Shown: positions 1-8,687 of the stretch, piece after piece
Layout: the number at the start of each line of letters is the position of its first letter
Numbering within the stretch: position 1 is the stretch's first letter
Source: Saprospiraceae bacterium
GTDB lineage: Bacteria > Bacteroidota > Bacteroidia > Chitinophagales > Saprospiraceae
Length of the DNA: 34,554 bases
NCBI GenBank assembly: GCA_026989035.1
Contig: JALSKB010000006.1
Location: forward strand, 1 to 34,554
Direction: 5' to 3'
The notes under the pieces: model-generated
Databases searched by the model: none
Told to the model about the DNA's origin: nothing
What the model saw: only the letters and a program-made list of their open reading frames with translations
Program-made: the position numbers and the translations under genes

Positions 1-3000
1 GATGCGGATGCGTATCTGTACGGTTGGATCGACTTCAACGGCAACGGCGTATTTGATGCGTCGGAGGAAGTGATAGCCGGCTTCCAGGTAGGCAGCGGAG
101 TGGTAGGCAACCAGGTGAGCGGCAACGAGAGCTTTACGATCAGCGTGCCTGTGGATGCGAAGTGCGGTACGACCTATGCGCGCTTCTACATCCACGACGA
201 TGCGGGCATAGGAGCTACGGGCTTGTACGGAGACGACGGCGAGGTGGAAGACTACGCCTTGGAGGTATTGAGCACGGTGGTAGTAGATGCGGGAGCGGAT
301 CAGTCGATTTGTTCGGGTGGCAGCACGACGGTGAGTGCTCAGGCTTCGGGAGGCACGGCACCGTACACGTATGAGTGGAACGAGGGCTTGGGCGTAGGCC
401 AGAGCCATGTGGTAAGCCCTGTGGTAACGACGACGTATGTGGTAACGGTAACGGATGCGAACATGTGCAGCGCAGTGGATACGGTGGTGGTGAGTGTGAG
501 CGAGTTGAATGCTCCGATTATCCAGACGGATTGCAATGACAACGGCACGCCCTCGGATCCGTCGGATGACACCTTCACCTTTACGATAGAGGTGAATGGG
601 ACGAACACGGGAGCTACGTACACGATAAGTGGCGATGCAGGTGTGATAGCGAATCTGCCGTTCAACTCGCAGCAAGGGCCGTTTGGTCCGTATGCGATAA
701 CGGGCGGAGATTTGAACATCACGGTAACGATGGACGAGGAGCCGATGTGTAGTGTAGATGCGGTAGTAGAAGCTCCGGCGAGCTGCTCGAACGAGTGTCA
801 TATTGATGGTGATCCCATGGTCGTGGCGACTTGCTATGACAATGGTACGCCTACGGATCCGAGTGACGATTACTACGAATTTACGATTGTAGTAACAGGT
901 TCAAATACCGGAGCGACTTATTCGATCAGTTCACCAAACTTTGGTCCGATTACCGGCCTACAGTATGGTCAGGTTGAGGGTCCGTTTGGTCCGTTCAACA
1001 TTTTGACGGTAGGTGATCAGAATATTCTGATTCAGGACGAAGACGATCCGCAGTGCCAGCTGACTTATACGGTAACAGCGCCACAGGCTTGCTCCGATCA
1101 ATGTGAGATTTTGCAAGTGAACTACGAAGTGACTTGTGATGACAACGGTACGCCCAGTGATGACACGGATGATGTTTATTCCTTTGTGATCGAAGCAACA
1201 GGAGTAAATACCGGTCAGACCTTCTCCATTACGGGAGACGTAGATACGAGTGGTCTTGCTTATGGCATCCAGCACACGATACCCGGGCCGTTTGATGTAG
1301 GTACAGATTTGAATATCACGATTGTCGATGATGATTCTGCGAGCTGTACCTACGATGTCGTTATTGAGTCGCCGGCACCTTGTTCGAGCACTTGTCAGTT
1401 GGACGATCCCATTGTAGAAGTGAAGTGCAACGACAACGGTACGCCTTATGACGATTCGGATGACATTTTCTATTATCGCTTGACGGTAACCGGCGTATTC
1501 TTGAGCAACTGCTACAACATTACCGGTGGCGACACGCAAACGGGAGTGCCTTATGGTGAGTCCGATTGGTTTGGTCCGTTTGATATTTCGGCCGGAGGTT
1601 TTGATCTGTTGATTCAAGATTGCGACGATGCAGGATGCTCTACTACGGTAAGCATTGTGCCGCCTGAGCCTTGTTCTTTGAATTGTCAGATCATTGATGT
1701 CGTCATTACGGATGTATGTAGTGACAATGGTACGCCTCAGGATCCGGATGACGACTATTACCAGTTCAACATTTATGTTTCTGGTCAAGACGTATCTGCT
1801 TCAGGCTACCATGTAAGTGGCGATTATGTGGCCAACGGTTTGCCGTATGAAGTAGTGAATGGGCCTTACGGAAACTTTGCTCCGGGCTCGACTATTACGC
1901 TGACGGTAACGGATGCCGATGATGCCGGTTGTGAACAGACAGTGAACTATACTTTCCCGACAGCCAGTTGCTCGAATCAGTGTTCGTTGAACTTCCCTGA
2001 GATTGTAACTTCTTGCGACGACAATGGTACGCCTTCCGATCCGACGGATGATACGTATTCTTATACGGTCTTCCTTACGGGAAATGCCACGGGAAGCACG
2101 TATTCGATTTCGGGTGACGACACCCAAACAGGCTTACAGTATGGCGTAGTAGAAGGGCCTTTTGCTGTGGGTACGCCTATTGGCACCAACTTGCAATTGA
2201 CCTTTACAGATGATCAGGATCCGAACTGTCAGATCACGTATGAGGTGGTATCGCCTGCAGCTTGTTCCAACACTTGTGCCATAGATCCGAATCCGCAGGT
2301 GCAAGTGAGTTGTAACGACAATGGCACGCCGGCAGATCCCTCGGATGACATTTGGTACTTTACTTTGCTGGTAACGGGTAGCAACACCTCTACCACCTAC
2401 TCTTTGTCGGGCCCGAATCCGGTTGGTGCTCAGGGTCAGAACTTGCCTTATGGCATAGAGACGAATGACATTGGTCCGTTCTCTATCCAAGGGCAGCAGC
2501 AGATTGCGATAGTCATTACAGATGATCAGGATCCGAACTGTACTTTATCGCTTGTGATTGAAGCACCGGATGCCTGTCCTTCCGATTGTGCGCTGTCTGA
2601 TCCGTTCTTTGCCTTTGAGTGCGACGACAACGGCACGGCTGATGATCCGACTGACGACTTCTACCATGTACGGATTTACGTCGATGGGGTGAACGTTAGC
2701 GGCACATATACGGTAACGGGAGGCTTCTTTGCTGCCAATCTGCCCTATGGCCAGCTCAATGGGCCTATTGGCACGATTAACCCGGGTGAGATTGTCTTCG
2801 TGGACATTACGGATGATGCTTATCCGAGCTGTAATTTGCAAAACGTCGCTGTGATTGCTCCGACAAATACCTGTTCCTTTGAGTGTGCTTTGAATGAGCC
2901 GCTCATAGCTACGGATTGCGATGACAATGGTACGCCTGATGATCCTTCCGATGATCAGTACTATTTCACCATTACCGTAACGGGCAACAGCACGGGCAGT

Positions 3001-6000
3001 GGTTATGCCATCAGTGGTGACTTGAACGAGCCGGGCCCCTGGCCTTATGGACAGGCAGTTGGACCTTTCGGACCTTATGATTTGGATGTGGTCTTGAATC
3101 TGGATATCCAAGATGTGGACCACGAGACTTGCAGTACTTCGGTAACTGTTACGGGTCCCGAAAACTGTATTGAAGCCAATGGCAGCATTGGAAATTACGT
3201 CTGGGAAGATTTGGATGGCGATGGCATTCAAGACGCCAATGAACCGGGCATCCCGGGTGTTACGGTAGTCTTGACGGGTACCACAGTACTTGGCGATCCG
3301 GTTATGCTGACTCAGACGACCGATGCAGATGGCTACTATTTGTTTGACAACTTGCCTCCGGGTACGTACAAGGTAACCTTCCCGACCATACCCGGTTATG
3401 CCATGACGATCCCCAATGCACCGGGCAGCAATGATGCCAATGATAGCGATGCTGATCCGGCTATGGCTGGTATGACGGAATTCATCGTCTTGTCTAGTGG
3501 AGAGGATTATTTGGATTTCGATGCCGGTTATTATCGGTACGCGGCTTTGGGTAACTACGTATGGCACGACATCAACGGCAACGGTTTGCAAGATGCCGGA
3601 GAGCCGGGTATAGGAGGTGTACAAGTGGTCTTGGTAGGTTTTGATGGAGCTGGTAATCAGATTACTCAGGTAACCTTTACCGATCCCGATGGCTACTACT
3701 TGTTTGACAACTTGCCTCCGGGCACGTATAACGTAACTTTTGATACGCCGGATGGAGGCTTCGTGACCACTTGGCTTGACCAAGGTGCGGATGACACCAT
3801 TGACAGCGATGCCGACCCGGCTATGGGCAACATGACTATTAACGAGCAACTTACCTCGGGTGAGGAAAACCTCACTTACGATGCAGGCTTCTACATTCCT
3901 GCAACCATAGGAGACTTTGTCTGGTCAGACAACGACGCCGACGGCATGCAGGATGCTGATGAGCCGGGCATTCCCGATGTAGAGGTGGCTTTGATTGGTT
4001 TCAGCAACATTGGTCAGCAAGTAGTGCTCTTCACCACTACGGATGCAGATGGCTACTACTTGTTTGACAACCTGGCTCCGGGCAACTACTTCCTGGCCTT
4101 TACGACGCCGGCCGGTTATACGCCCACGCAGCAGGATGCTACCGGAGACGATACCAACGATAGCGATGCCGATCCATTCTCCGGATTTACCGCTACGGAA
4201 GAGTTGCTCTCCGGAGAGACCAACCTGACGTATGATGCCGGTTATATCCCGGGTGAAGAACCGCCGGCTTCGGTTGGTGATTACGTCTGGGAGGATACCG
4301 ATGGTGATGGCATACAAGATGACGATGAAAACGGTATCCCGGGTGTTTGGGTATATCTCTATCCTTGTGGAGATCCGAATAACCCCATCGACAGCACCCA
4401 GACGGATGCCAACGGTCATTACGCCTTTACCGGATTGGAGCCGGGTGATTACATGATCCAATTCGTTTTGCCGGAAGGCGACTACAGCTTCACCACGCCT
4501 AATGCAGGCGATGATGCAGTGGATAGCGATGCCGGCAACGGTGGATTTACCGACTGCTTTACACTGACGCCGGGAGAGAATAATGAAGATGTGGATGCCG
4601 GTATAGTACCTTGTGGCCCGATGGGAGAGTTGACTTGTGTGGGTGATGTTCAATTGCCGGTGGATGAAAACTGCCAGTTGGTTATTGATCCCTTGAATTT
4701 TGTAGAGGCTACGGGTAGCTGTTACACGGGCTTGATTGCCGTGGTGACGGATGCCGATGGCAATATCCTTGGAGAAGTGATTTCCTCTGACTATCTCGGA
4801 GAAGAAATTACGGTAACCGTGATAGATACCCTCTCAGGGCAGTCTTGTTCTACCGGGGTAACGCTGATAGACAATACGCCGCCTGTTATAGATTGTCCTA
4901 CCGATACCTTGGTTGTCGGCTGTAAACTCCTGCTGGATGAACTGGACGTCCCGGTAGCTTATGACAACTGTACAGAGGTCGTTGCTGTCAATCTAATTGA
5001 TCAGATTTTCTTGGATGGCGATCCCTGTGATGACGGCATGATGGTGGTCGAGCAGGTTTGGGTCGCTGTGGATGAATGGGGTAATGAATCCGATCCTTGC
5101 ACGCGCATCGTGCAGGTAAGCCGTCCTGAGCCGGTCTTCCCACCGGATGTAAGCTGGACTTGCGAGGAATATGCCCAGTGGCCTCAGATTATCGAGCCAG
5201 GGCCTTACAAGCCGGAAGATCCCTGCTGTAGCGGCTCCGGTTTCCCGGATGTGCAAGGTGCTTATTGCAATTACGATGTGAACTATACGGATGAGATTGT
5301 GCCCACTTGTGGTGATAACTTCATGATCATTCGTACCTGGACTATCACGGATGATTGCAACGGCAATGTCATTACCCACGAGCAAATCATTGAGATTGTG
5401 GATGAGGTGCCGCCTCTGGCAGAAGTAGAGGATGTGCTCATCGAAGTGGATGGCGAATTTGAGTGTGAAAGCACGGGACCCTTGCCCGGCCCGACAAACA
5501 TCTCGGACAATTGTTCGGATGAATGGACGGTGCAAATCATGACGCCTTTAGGTGAGGCTATCTACGTCAATGGCGTCGATGGAGCCGATGGTGGCTATAT
5601 CCCGAATCCGGGCTTGTCGGTCGGAGAGCACGAAGTGGATTACATCATTACCGATGCCTGTGGTAACGATACCACCCTTACCGTAACGGTTACCGTAACG
5701 GAAAGTACACCGCCTGTGGCCGTTTGCCAGGATGCCCTTACCGTAGAACTGCAAGGTAGCTTGCAGGAGTTCCCTGCTTCCTTCTTCGACAACGGCAGCT
5801 TTGACGGTTGTTGCTTTGATGAGGTGCAGGTACGTCGTATGGATCCGGGTTGTGGCGCTCCCAACATGGACTTTGGGCCTTTAGTAACCTTCTGTTGCAG
5901 CGACATCGACAATGGGCCGGTGATGATTGCCCTGAGGGCATTGGATTGCTCCGGCAACTTCAGTGAGTGCCAAATGGAAGTTACCGTTACGGGTGATGTC

Positions 6001-8409
6001 CTTTCGGTAAATGAGGTCATGGTTCCGGAAGATACCGTCATCACTTGTGAAGAGTACTCGTATTACGTCGCTCCCTGGTTGAATATCGGCGAGTACGGTA
6101 TTCTGGATGCTTACGGTATCCTTACGGCAGACGACGGCTCTTGCGTAGAAGTTGCTGAAATGATTGTCGATGTGGATATTGACATGTGTTTTGAAGGTAC
6201 GATAACCCGCACTTGGATTCTCAGCGATGGTCAGACGACCTGTACGCAGGTGATTTACGTCCATCAGGAGTCTGACTGGGTAGTGTCCTTCCCGCAGGAT
6301 ACCATGGTAAACTGTAACGACCTGCCTTTGGCTTACGGCGGAGAGCCGGAGATCTTCTTTGACGAGTGCGAGCTGATAGCCACTTCGTATGAGGATCTGG
6401 TTCTTACGGCAGTAGATGATGCTTGTTACAAGATTGTTCGCACTTGGATTGTGGTCAACTGGTGCTTGTTTGAAGACTTTGGCTACGACGCTTACCAAGA
6501 GCTTTCCGAGGCTGAGGTAGGCATAGACTTCGACGGTGATGGCGATATGGACGACCACACCTTCCAGGAAGGCGTTACGGTTGAAGGTGAGGCCGACGGC
6601 TACATCGCTTACACGCAAATCATTAAGGTAATCGACAACGAAGCTCCGGTACTGTTTATCTCCGACTTGCAGCTTTGCACGACGGATGCCGAAAACTGCA
6701 TGGGAACCATTGAGTTGCCCTTGCCGGACAGCGTTCAGGATTGCAGCGATGATTTGACCTACTGGGTCTTCACCAACCTGCCCAACGGCGATGGCTTTGG
6801 CCCGTACTACGATGTGCCGGCAGGCTCCTACTTTGCCCTGTATTCAGCAACGGATAACTGCGGCAACGTCGGTTCGAAGTACGTGAACATCGAGCTTATT
6901 GATTGTACGCCGCCTCAGGCCCAGTGTATTAACAATGCCACGGCTAACATCAACAGCCAAGGTGTAGCCAATGTCTTGGCCATAGCCCTTGACGGAGGTA
7001 GCTATGACAACTGCTCGGATGTATTGAACTTCTCCTTCTCGGAAGACATCTCCGATCAGATCATGACCTATAGCTGTGTCGATCTGGGTACCTATACCGT
7101 AGATGTTTGGGTGACGGATGAATCGGGTAACCAGAGCGTTTGCCAGACCCAGCTCTCCATTGTGGACAGCCAAGGCAATTGCGACGGTCTGATGAACTTC
7201 TCCGGTACGGTGGCCCGTGAAGATGGCGATGGCCTGCTCAATGCCGAGATTTACGTGAACAACGACATGAGTGATATGACTAATGAAGACGGTCAATATG
7301 CGGTTGCCCTCTACAGTGGTTATGACTATACCGTCAAGCCGTACAAAAACGACGACTTGCTCAATGGCCTTTCTACTTTGGATATCGTATTGCTCAAGCA
7401 ACACGTGTTGGGTATCAACCCCTTGAGTTCACCTTACCAGCTCATTGCTGCCGATGTTGATCGTTCGGGTTCTGTTACTACGTTGGATGCAGTATGGCTG
7501 AAGAAAGTCGTTCTGTATCTCGAAGACAAATTCCCCAACGACAACACTTCTTGGCGCTTTGTGCCGGCGAGCTTTGTCTTCCCCAATCCGGCTAATCCCT
7601 GGGTGGATGGAGGCTTCCCCGAGGAGTTGAATTTCTACCCCTTGAACGGAGCTGTAAGCAACGCCGATTTCGTAGCCATTAAGATCGGAGACCTCAACGG
7701 CACGGCTCTGACGAACTTCACCGGTGCTACAGGTCAAGAGCGTTCTTCAACAGAGCCCTTGCCCTTGCACATGCCCGATTTGGAATTCCGCAAAGGCGAT
7801 CTGCTGGAAGTTCCGGTGCGTCTGGATGAAATTTCTCTCTTGGGCTTGCAATTTTCCATGAAATTTTTGGAAAATAAGTTGGAATGGGTATCTTTGTTGC
7901 CGGGAACTATGGAGGAATCCGATTTTAGCTTGGAAGAGCTTGCCGAAGGCCTGGTCATGGCCAGTTGGAGCAAGGAGAAGCTCGTCCGGCTGAAAGAAGG
8001 ACAAATCCTTTTTACCTTGGTTTTCGAAGCGGTCGAAGACGGTCGCTTGAGTGAGGCTTTGAAGTTTGATTCGCAGTATCTCAAGCCGGAGCTTTACTCG
8101 GAAGCGACTGAAGTACATGAGCTGTACTTGCAATTCGACTCAAGGGAGGATCGGCTCTTTGCACTTTATCGCAATGCACCTAACCCTTTCTCTGGCAAGA
8201 CCAGGATAGGCTTTAGCTTACCTCGGGCTGAAGAGGTTTACTTCACCATTACTTCTGCCACAGGAGAGGTGTTGCGCCGATGGAGTGCTGTTTATGAAGC
8301 CGGTTACAACGAAATTGAACTGGATATGTCGGGCTATTCCGGCGTGTACTATTACCGCATAGATGCAGGCGACTATACCGCTACGCGTAAAATGGTCGTC
8401 TTGCGTTAA
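1..8409 (+). CDS. Giant T9SS-secreted surface/adhesin-like protein, 5' truncated
   Basis: The frame is open from base 1, so the gene starts upstream; about 2,802 residues are visible. Domains in order (numbered from the window start): a GEVED domain (about 1-90), a PKD/SprB-like Ig module (about 93-168), nine Asp-rich Cys-containing modules beginning C-x-DNGTP (about 177-1057), four SdrD_B modules of the form GNYVWxDxDGDGIQDxxEPGIPG (about 1060-1537), a long Cys-rich HYR/Ig-like region (to about 2395), a dockerin-like segment (about 2440-2507, with DVDRSGSVTTLDAVWLKK), a cohesin-like beta domain (about 2584-2710), and a C-terminal T9SS type A sorting domain (about 2720-2802) starting NAPNPFSGKTRIGFSLP. 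Known T9SS substrates with such C-termini are exported across the outer membrane and often anchored to the cell surface. Many Asp loops suggest calcium-stiffened stalks. A role in adhesion or gliding is inference. It stands alone with its own terminator. Confidence 0.9.
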   Translation, partial: DADAYLYGWIDFNGNGVFDASEEVIAGFQVGSGVVGNQVSGNESFTISVPVDAKCGTTYARFYIHDDAGIGATGLYGDDGEVEDYALEVLSTVVVDAGADQSICSGGSTTVSAQASGGTAPYTYEWNEGLGVGQSHVVSPVVTTTYVVTVTDANMCSAVDTVVVSVSELNAPIIQTDCNDNGTPSDPSDDTFTFTIEVNGTNTGATYTISGDAGVIANLPFNSQQGPFGPYAITGGDLNITVTMDEEPMCSVDAVVEAPASCSNECHIDGDPMVVATCYDNGTPTDPSDDYYEFTIVVTGSNTGATYSISSPNFGPITGLQYGQVEGPFGPFNILTVGDQNILIQDEDDPQCQLTYTVTAPQACSDQCEILQVNYEVTCDDNGTPSDDTDDVYSFVIEATGVNTGQTFSITGDVDTSGLAYGIQHTIPGPFDVGTDLNITIVDDDSASCTYDVVIESPAPCSSTCQLDDPIVEVKCNDNGTPYDDSDDIFYYRLTVTGVFLSNCYNITGGDTQTGVPYGESDWFGPFDISAGGFDLLIQDCDDAGCSTTVSIVPPEPCSLNCQIIDVVITDVCSDNGTPQDPDDDYYQFNIYVSGQDVSASGYHVSGDYVANGLPYEVVNGPYGNFAPGSTITLTVTDADDAGCEQTVNYTFPTASCSNQCSLNFPEIVTSCDDNGTPSDPTDDTYSYTVFLTGNATGSTYSISGDDTQTGLQYGVVEGPFAVGTPIGTNLQLTFTDDQDPNCQITYEVVSPAACSNTCAIDPNPQVQVSCNDNGTPADPSDDIWYFTLLVTGSNTSTTYSLSGPNPVGAQGQNLPYGIETNDIGPFSIQGQQQIAIVITDDQDPNCTLSLVIEAPDACPSDCALSDPFFAFECDDNGTADDPTDDFYHVRIYVDGVNVSGTYTVTGGFFAANLPYGQLNGPIGTINPGEIVFVDITDDAYPSCNLQNVAVIAPTNTCSFECALNEPLIATDCDDNGTPDDPSDDQYYFTITVTGNSTGSGYAISGDLNEPGPWPYGQAVGPFGPYDLDVVLNLDIQDVDHETCSTSVTVTGPENCIEANGSIGNYVWEDLDGDGIQDANEPGIPGVTVVLTGTTVLGDPVMLTQTTDADGYYLFDNLPPGTYKVTFPTIPGYAMTIPNAPGSNDANDSDADPAMAGMTEFIVLSSGEDYLDFDAGYYRYAALGNYVWHDINGNGLQDAGEPGIGGVQVVLVGFDGAGNQITQVTFTDPDGYYLFDNLPPGTYNVTFDTPDGGFVTTWLDQGADDTIDSDADPAMGNMTINEQLTSGEENLTYDAGFYIPATIGDFVWSDNDADGMQDADEPGIPDVEVALIGFSNIGQQVVLFTTTDADGYYLFDNLAPGNYFLAFTTPAGYTPTQQDATGDDTNDSDADPFSGFTATEELLSGETNLTYDAGYIPGEEPPASVGDYVWEDTDGDGIQDDDENGIPGVWVYLYPCGDPNNPIDSTQTDANGHYAFTGLEPGDYMIQFVLPEGDYSFTTPNAGDDAVDSDAGNGGFTDCFTLTPGENNEDVDAGIVPCGPMGELTCVGDVQLPVDENCQLVIDPLNFVEATGSCYTGLIAVVTDADGNILGEVISSDYLGEEITVTVIDTLSGQSCSTGVTLIDNTPPVIDCPTDTLVVGCKLLLDELDVPVAYDNCTEVVAVNLIDQIFLDGDPCDDGMMVVEQVWVAVDEWGNESDPCTRIVQVSRPEPVFPPDVSWTCEEYAQWPQIIEPGPYKPEDPCCSGSGFPDVQGAYCNYDVNYTDEIVPTCGDNFMIIRTWTITDDCNGNVITHEQIIEIVDEVPPLAEVEDVLIEVDGEFECESTGPLPGPTNISDNCSDEWTVQIMTPLGEAIYVNGVDGADGGYIPNPGLSVGEHEVDYIITDACGNDTTLTVTVTVTESTPPVAVCQDALTVELQGSLQEFPASFFDNGSFDGCCFDEVQVRRMDPGCGAPNMDFGPLVTFCCSDIDNGPVMIALRALDCSGNFSECQMEVTVTGDVLSVNEVMVPEDTVITCEEYSYYVAPWLNIGEYGILDAYGILTADDGSCVEVAEMIVDVDIDMCFEGTITRTWILSDGQTTCTQVIYVHQESDWVVSFPQDTMVNCNDLPLAYGGEPEIFFDECELIATSYEDLVLTAVDDACYKIVRTWIVVNWCLFEDFGYDAYQELSEAEVGIDFDGDGDMDDHTFQEGVTVEGEADGYIAYTQIIKVIDNEAPVLFISDLQLCTTDAENCMGTIELPLPDSVQDCSDDLTYWVFTNLPNGDGFGPYYDVPAGSYFALYSATDNCGNVGSKYVNIELIDCTPPQAQCINNATANINSQGVANVLAIALDGGSYDNCSDVLNFSFSEDISDQIMTYSCVDLGTYTVDVWVTDESGNQSVCQTQLSIVDSQGNCDGLMNFSGTVAREDGDGLLNAEIYVNNDMSDMTNEDGQYAVALYSGYDYTVKPYKNDDLLNGLSTLDIVLLKQHVLGINPLSSPYQLIAADVDRSGSVTTLDAVWLKKVVLYLEDKFPNDNTSWRFVPASFVFPNPANPWVDGGFPEELNFYPLNGAVSNADFVAIKIGDLNGTALTNFTGATGQERSSTEPLPLHMPDLEFRKGDLLEVPVRLDEISLLGLQFSMKFLENKLEWVSLLPGTMEESDFSLEELAEGLVMASWSKEKLVRLKEGQILFTLVFEAVEDGRLSEALKFDSQYLKPELYSEATEVHELYLQFDSREDRLFALYRNAPNPFSGKTRIGFSLPRAEEVYFTITSATGEVLRRWSAVYEAGYNEIELDMSGYSGVYYYRIDAGDYTATRKMVVLR
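532..3170 (+). repeat. Nine tandem ~99-residue Asp/Cys-rich modules inside the giant surface protein
   Basis: Modules begin near 532, 832, 1132, 1426, 1717, 2014, 2308, 2620 and 2917, a period of 291-312 bases. Each starts C-[ND/Y/S]-DNGT(P), continues with xDxxDD, then an aromatic-rich strand, a G-x-TYxISG-like strand, a G(P)FGPF-like turn, a second Asp cluster ending in Cys, and a CSxxC-like close. The protein pattern is well kept, while the DNA differs at many synonymous positions, so the copies are old or under diversifying pressure. I do not recognise a named family for this module. Confidence 0.85.
3180..4610 (+). repeat. Four tandem SdrD_B-like modules
   Basis: Modules begin near 3187, 3550, 3907 and 4276 with G(N/D)(Y/F)VW-x-D-x-(D/N)-(G/A)-(D/N/G)-G, then IPGVxV and DADGYYLFDNLPPG. 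This is the SdrD_B/collagen-binding B type fold first known from staphylococcal Sdr proteins, calcium-binding in that family, here serving presumably as rigid spacers in the surface protein. Confidence 0.88.
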
Positions 8410-8439
8410 AAGTCTAAAATATTTAGGACACCCTTCGGG

Positions 8440-8483
8440 CCCTCTGTCTCCTTCCCCGGAGCGGAGGGTCTTTTTTTTCTTTT
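8440..8483 (+). terminator. Intrinsic terminator of the giant surface-protein gene
   Basis: CCCTC at 8440-8444 pairs with GAGGG at 8464-8468, and the inner CTCC pairs with GGAG; a run of eight T follows at 8471-8478. It lies 30 bases after the stop codon. Confidence 0.85.
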
Positions 8484-8519
8484 CTCGCTAAATCAAGTGG
8501 CTGAGGCAAGTGCTGAATG

Positions 8520-8532
8520 GCCTTTCGGCAAA
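8520..8532 (-). repeat. Iterated 13-mer TTTGCCGAAAGGC, copy 1
   Basis: Exact copy on the minus strand in the spacer between the surface-protein terminator and the PolX-like gene. The core GCC-GAAA-GGC can fold as a tiny hairpin with a GAAA loop. See the finding on the eight copies. Confidence 0.9.
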
Positions 8533-8649
8533 ATGTTTGCACGGCAGACTGAACAACATTGGCTATGGCTGATTATACCCATGGCGAAGTGTTTTGGGAG
8601 GCGTCAGCCTCCCAAACTCTCTATATTTTGCTCATTTTCGAGTTGTAAA

Positions 8650-8683
8650 TACCCCAAACCATTTCGGTTTGGGTATATCTTTG
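8650..8683 (+). promoter_or_regulatory. Inverted repeat abutting a TATCTTTG -7 element before the PolX-like gene
   Basis: TACCCCAAACC (8650-8660) and GGTTTGGGTA (8666-8675) are inverted around ATTTC with one bulged base, and the Bacteroidota -7 motif TATCTTTG follows directly at 8676-8683. The start codon is at 8688, so a start point 5-7 bases after the motif would give a leaderless or nearly leaderless mRNA. No TTG is seen at the -33 position; the repeat occupies it and may be an operator. Confidence 0.55.
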
Positions 8684-8687
8684 TGAA

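Noticed and set aside
532-3170. Regularly spaced DNA repeats considered as a CRISPR-like or satellite array
   Set aside because: The period is about 297 bases, the frame is open throughout and conservation is at protein level, so it is a protein-repeat region.
2545-3849. Long minus-strand open frame (434 codons) within the giant gene, and similar ones at 958-1788, 4993-5535 and 5881-6618
   Set aside because: They mirror the biased codons of the Asp-rich repeats (GAT/GAC read in reverse as ATC/GTC), giving Ile/Val/Arg-rich shadows with no domain.
5999-6011. TCCTTTCGGTAAA, a near-match to the iterated 13-mer in the surface gene
   Set aside because: Two mismatches to the word on the minus strand; not counted among the eight exact copies, although the mismatches are symmetrical.
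7889-7896. TATCTTTG inside the surface gene (another at 28453-28460 in secY)
   Set aside because: Matches the -7 box but lies in the middle of conserved coding sequence with no gene start or TTG at the right distance.
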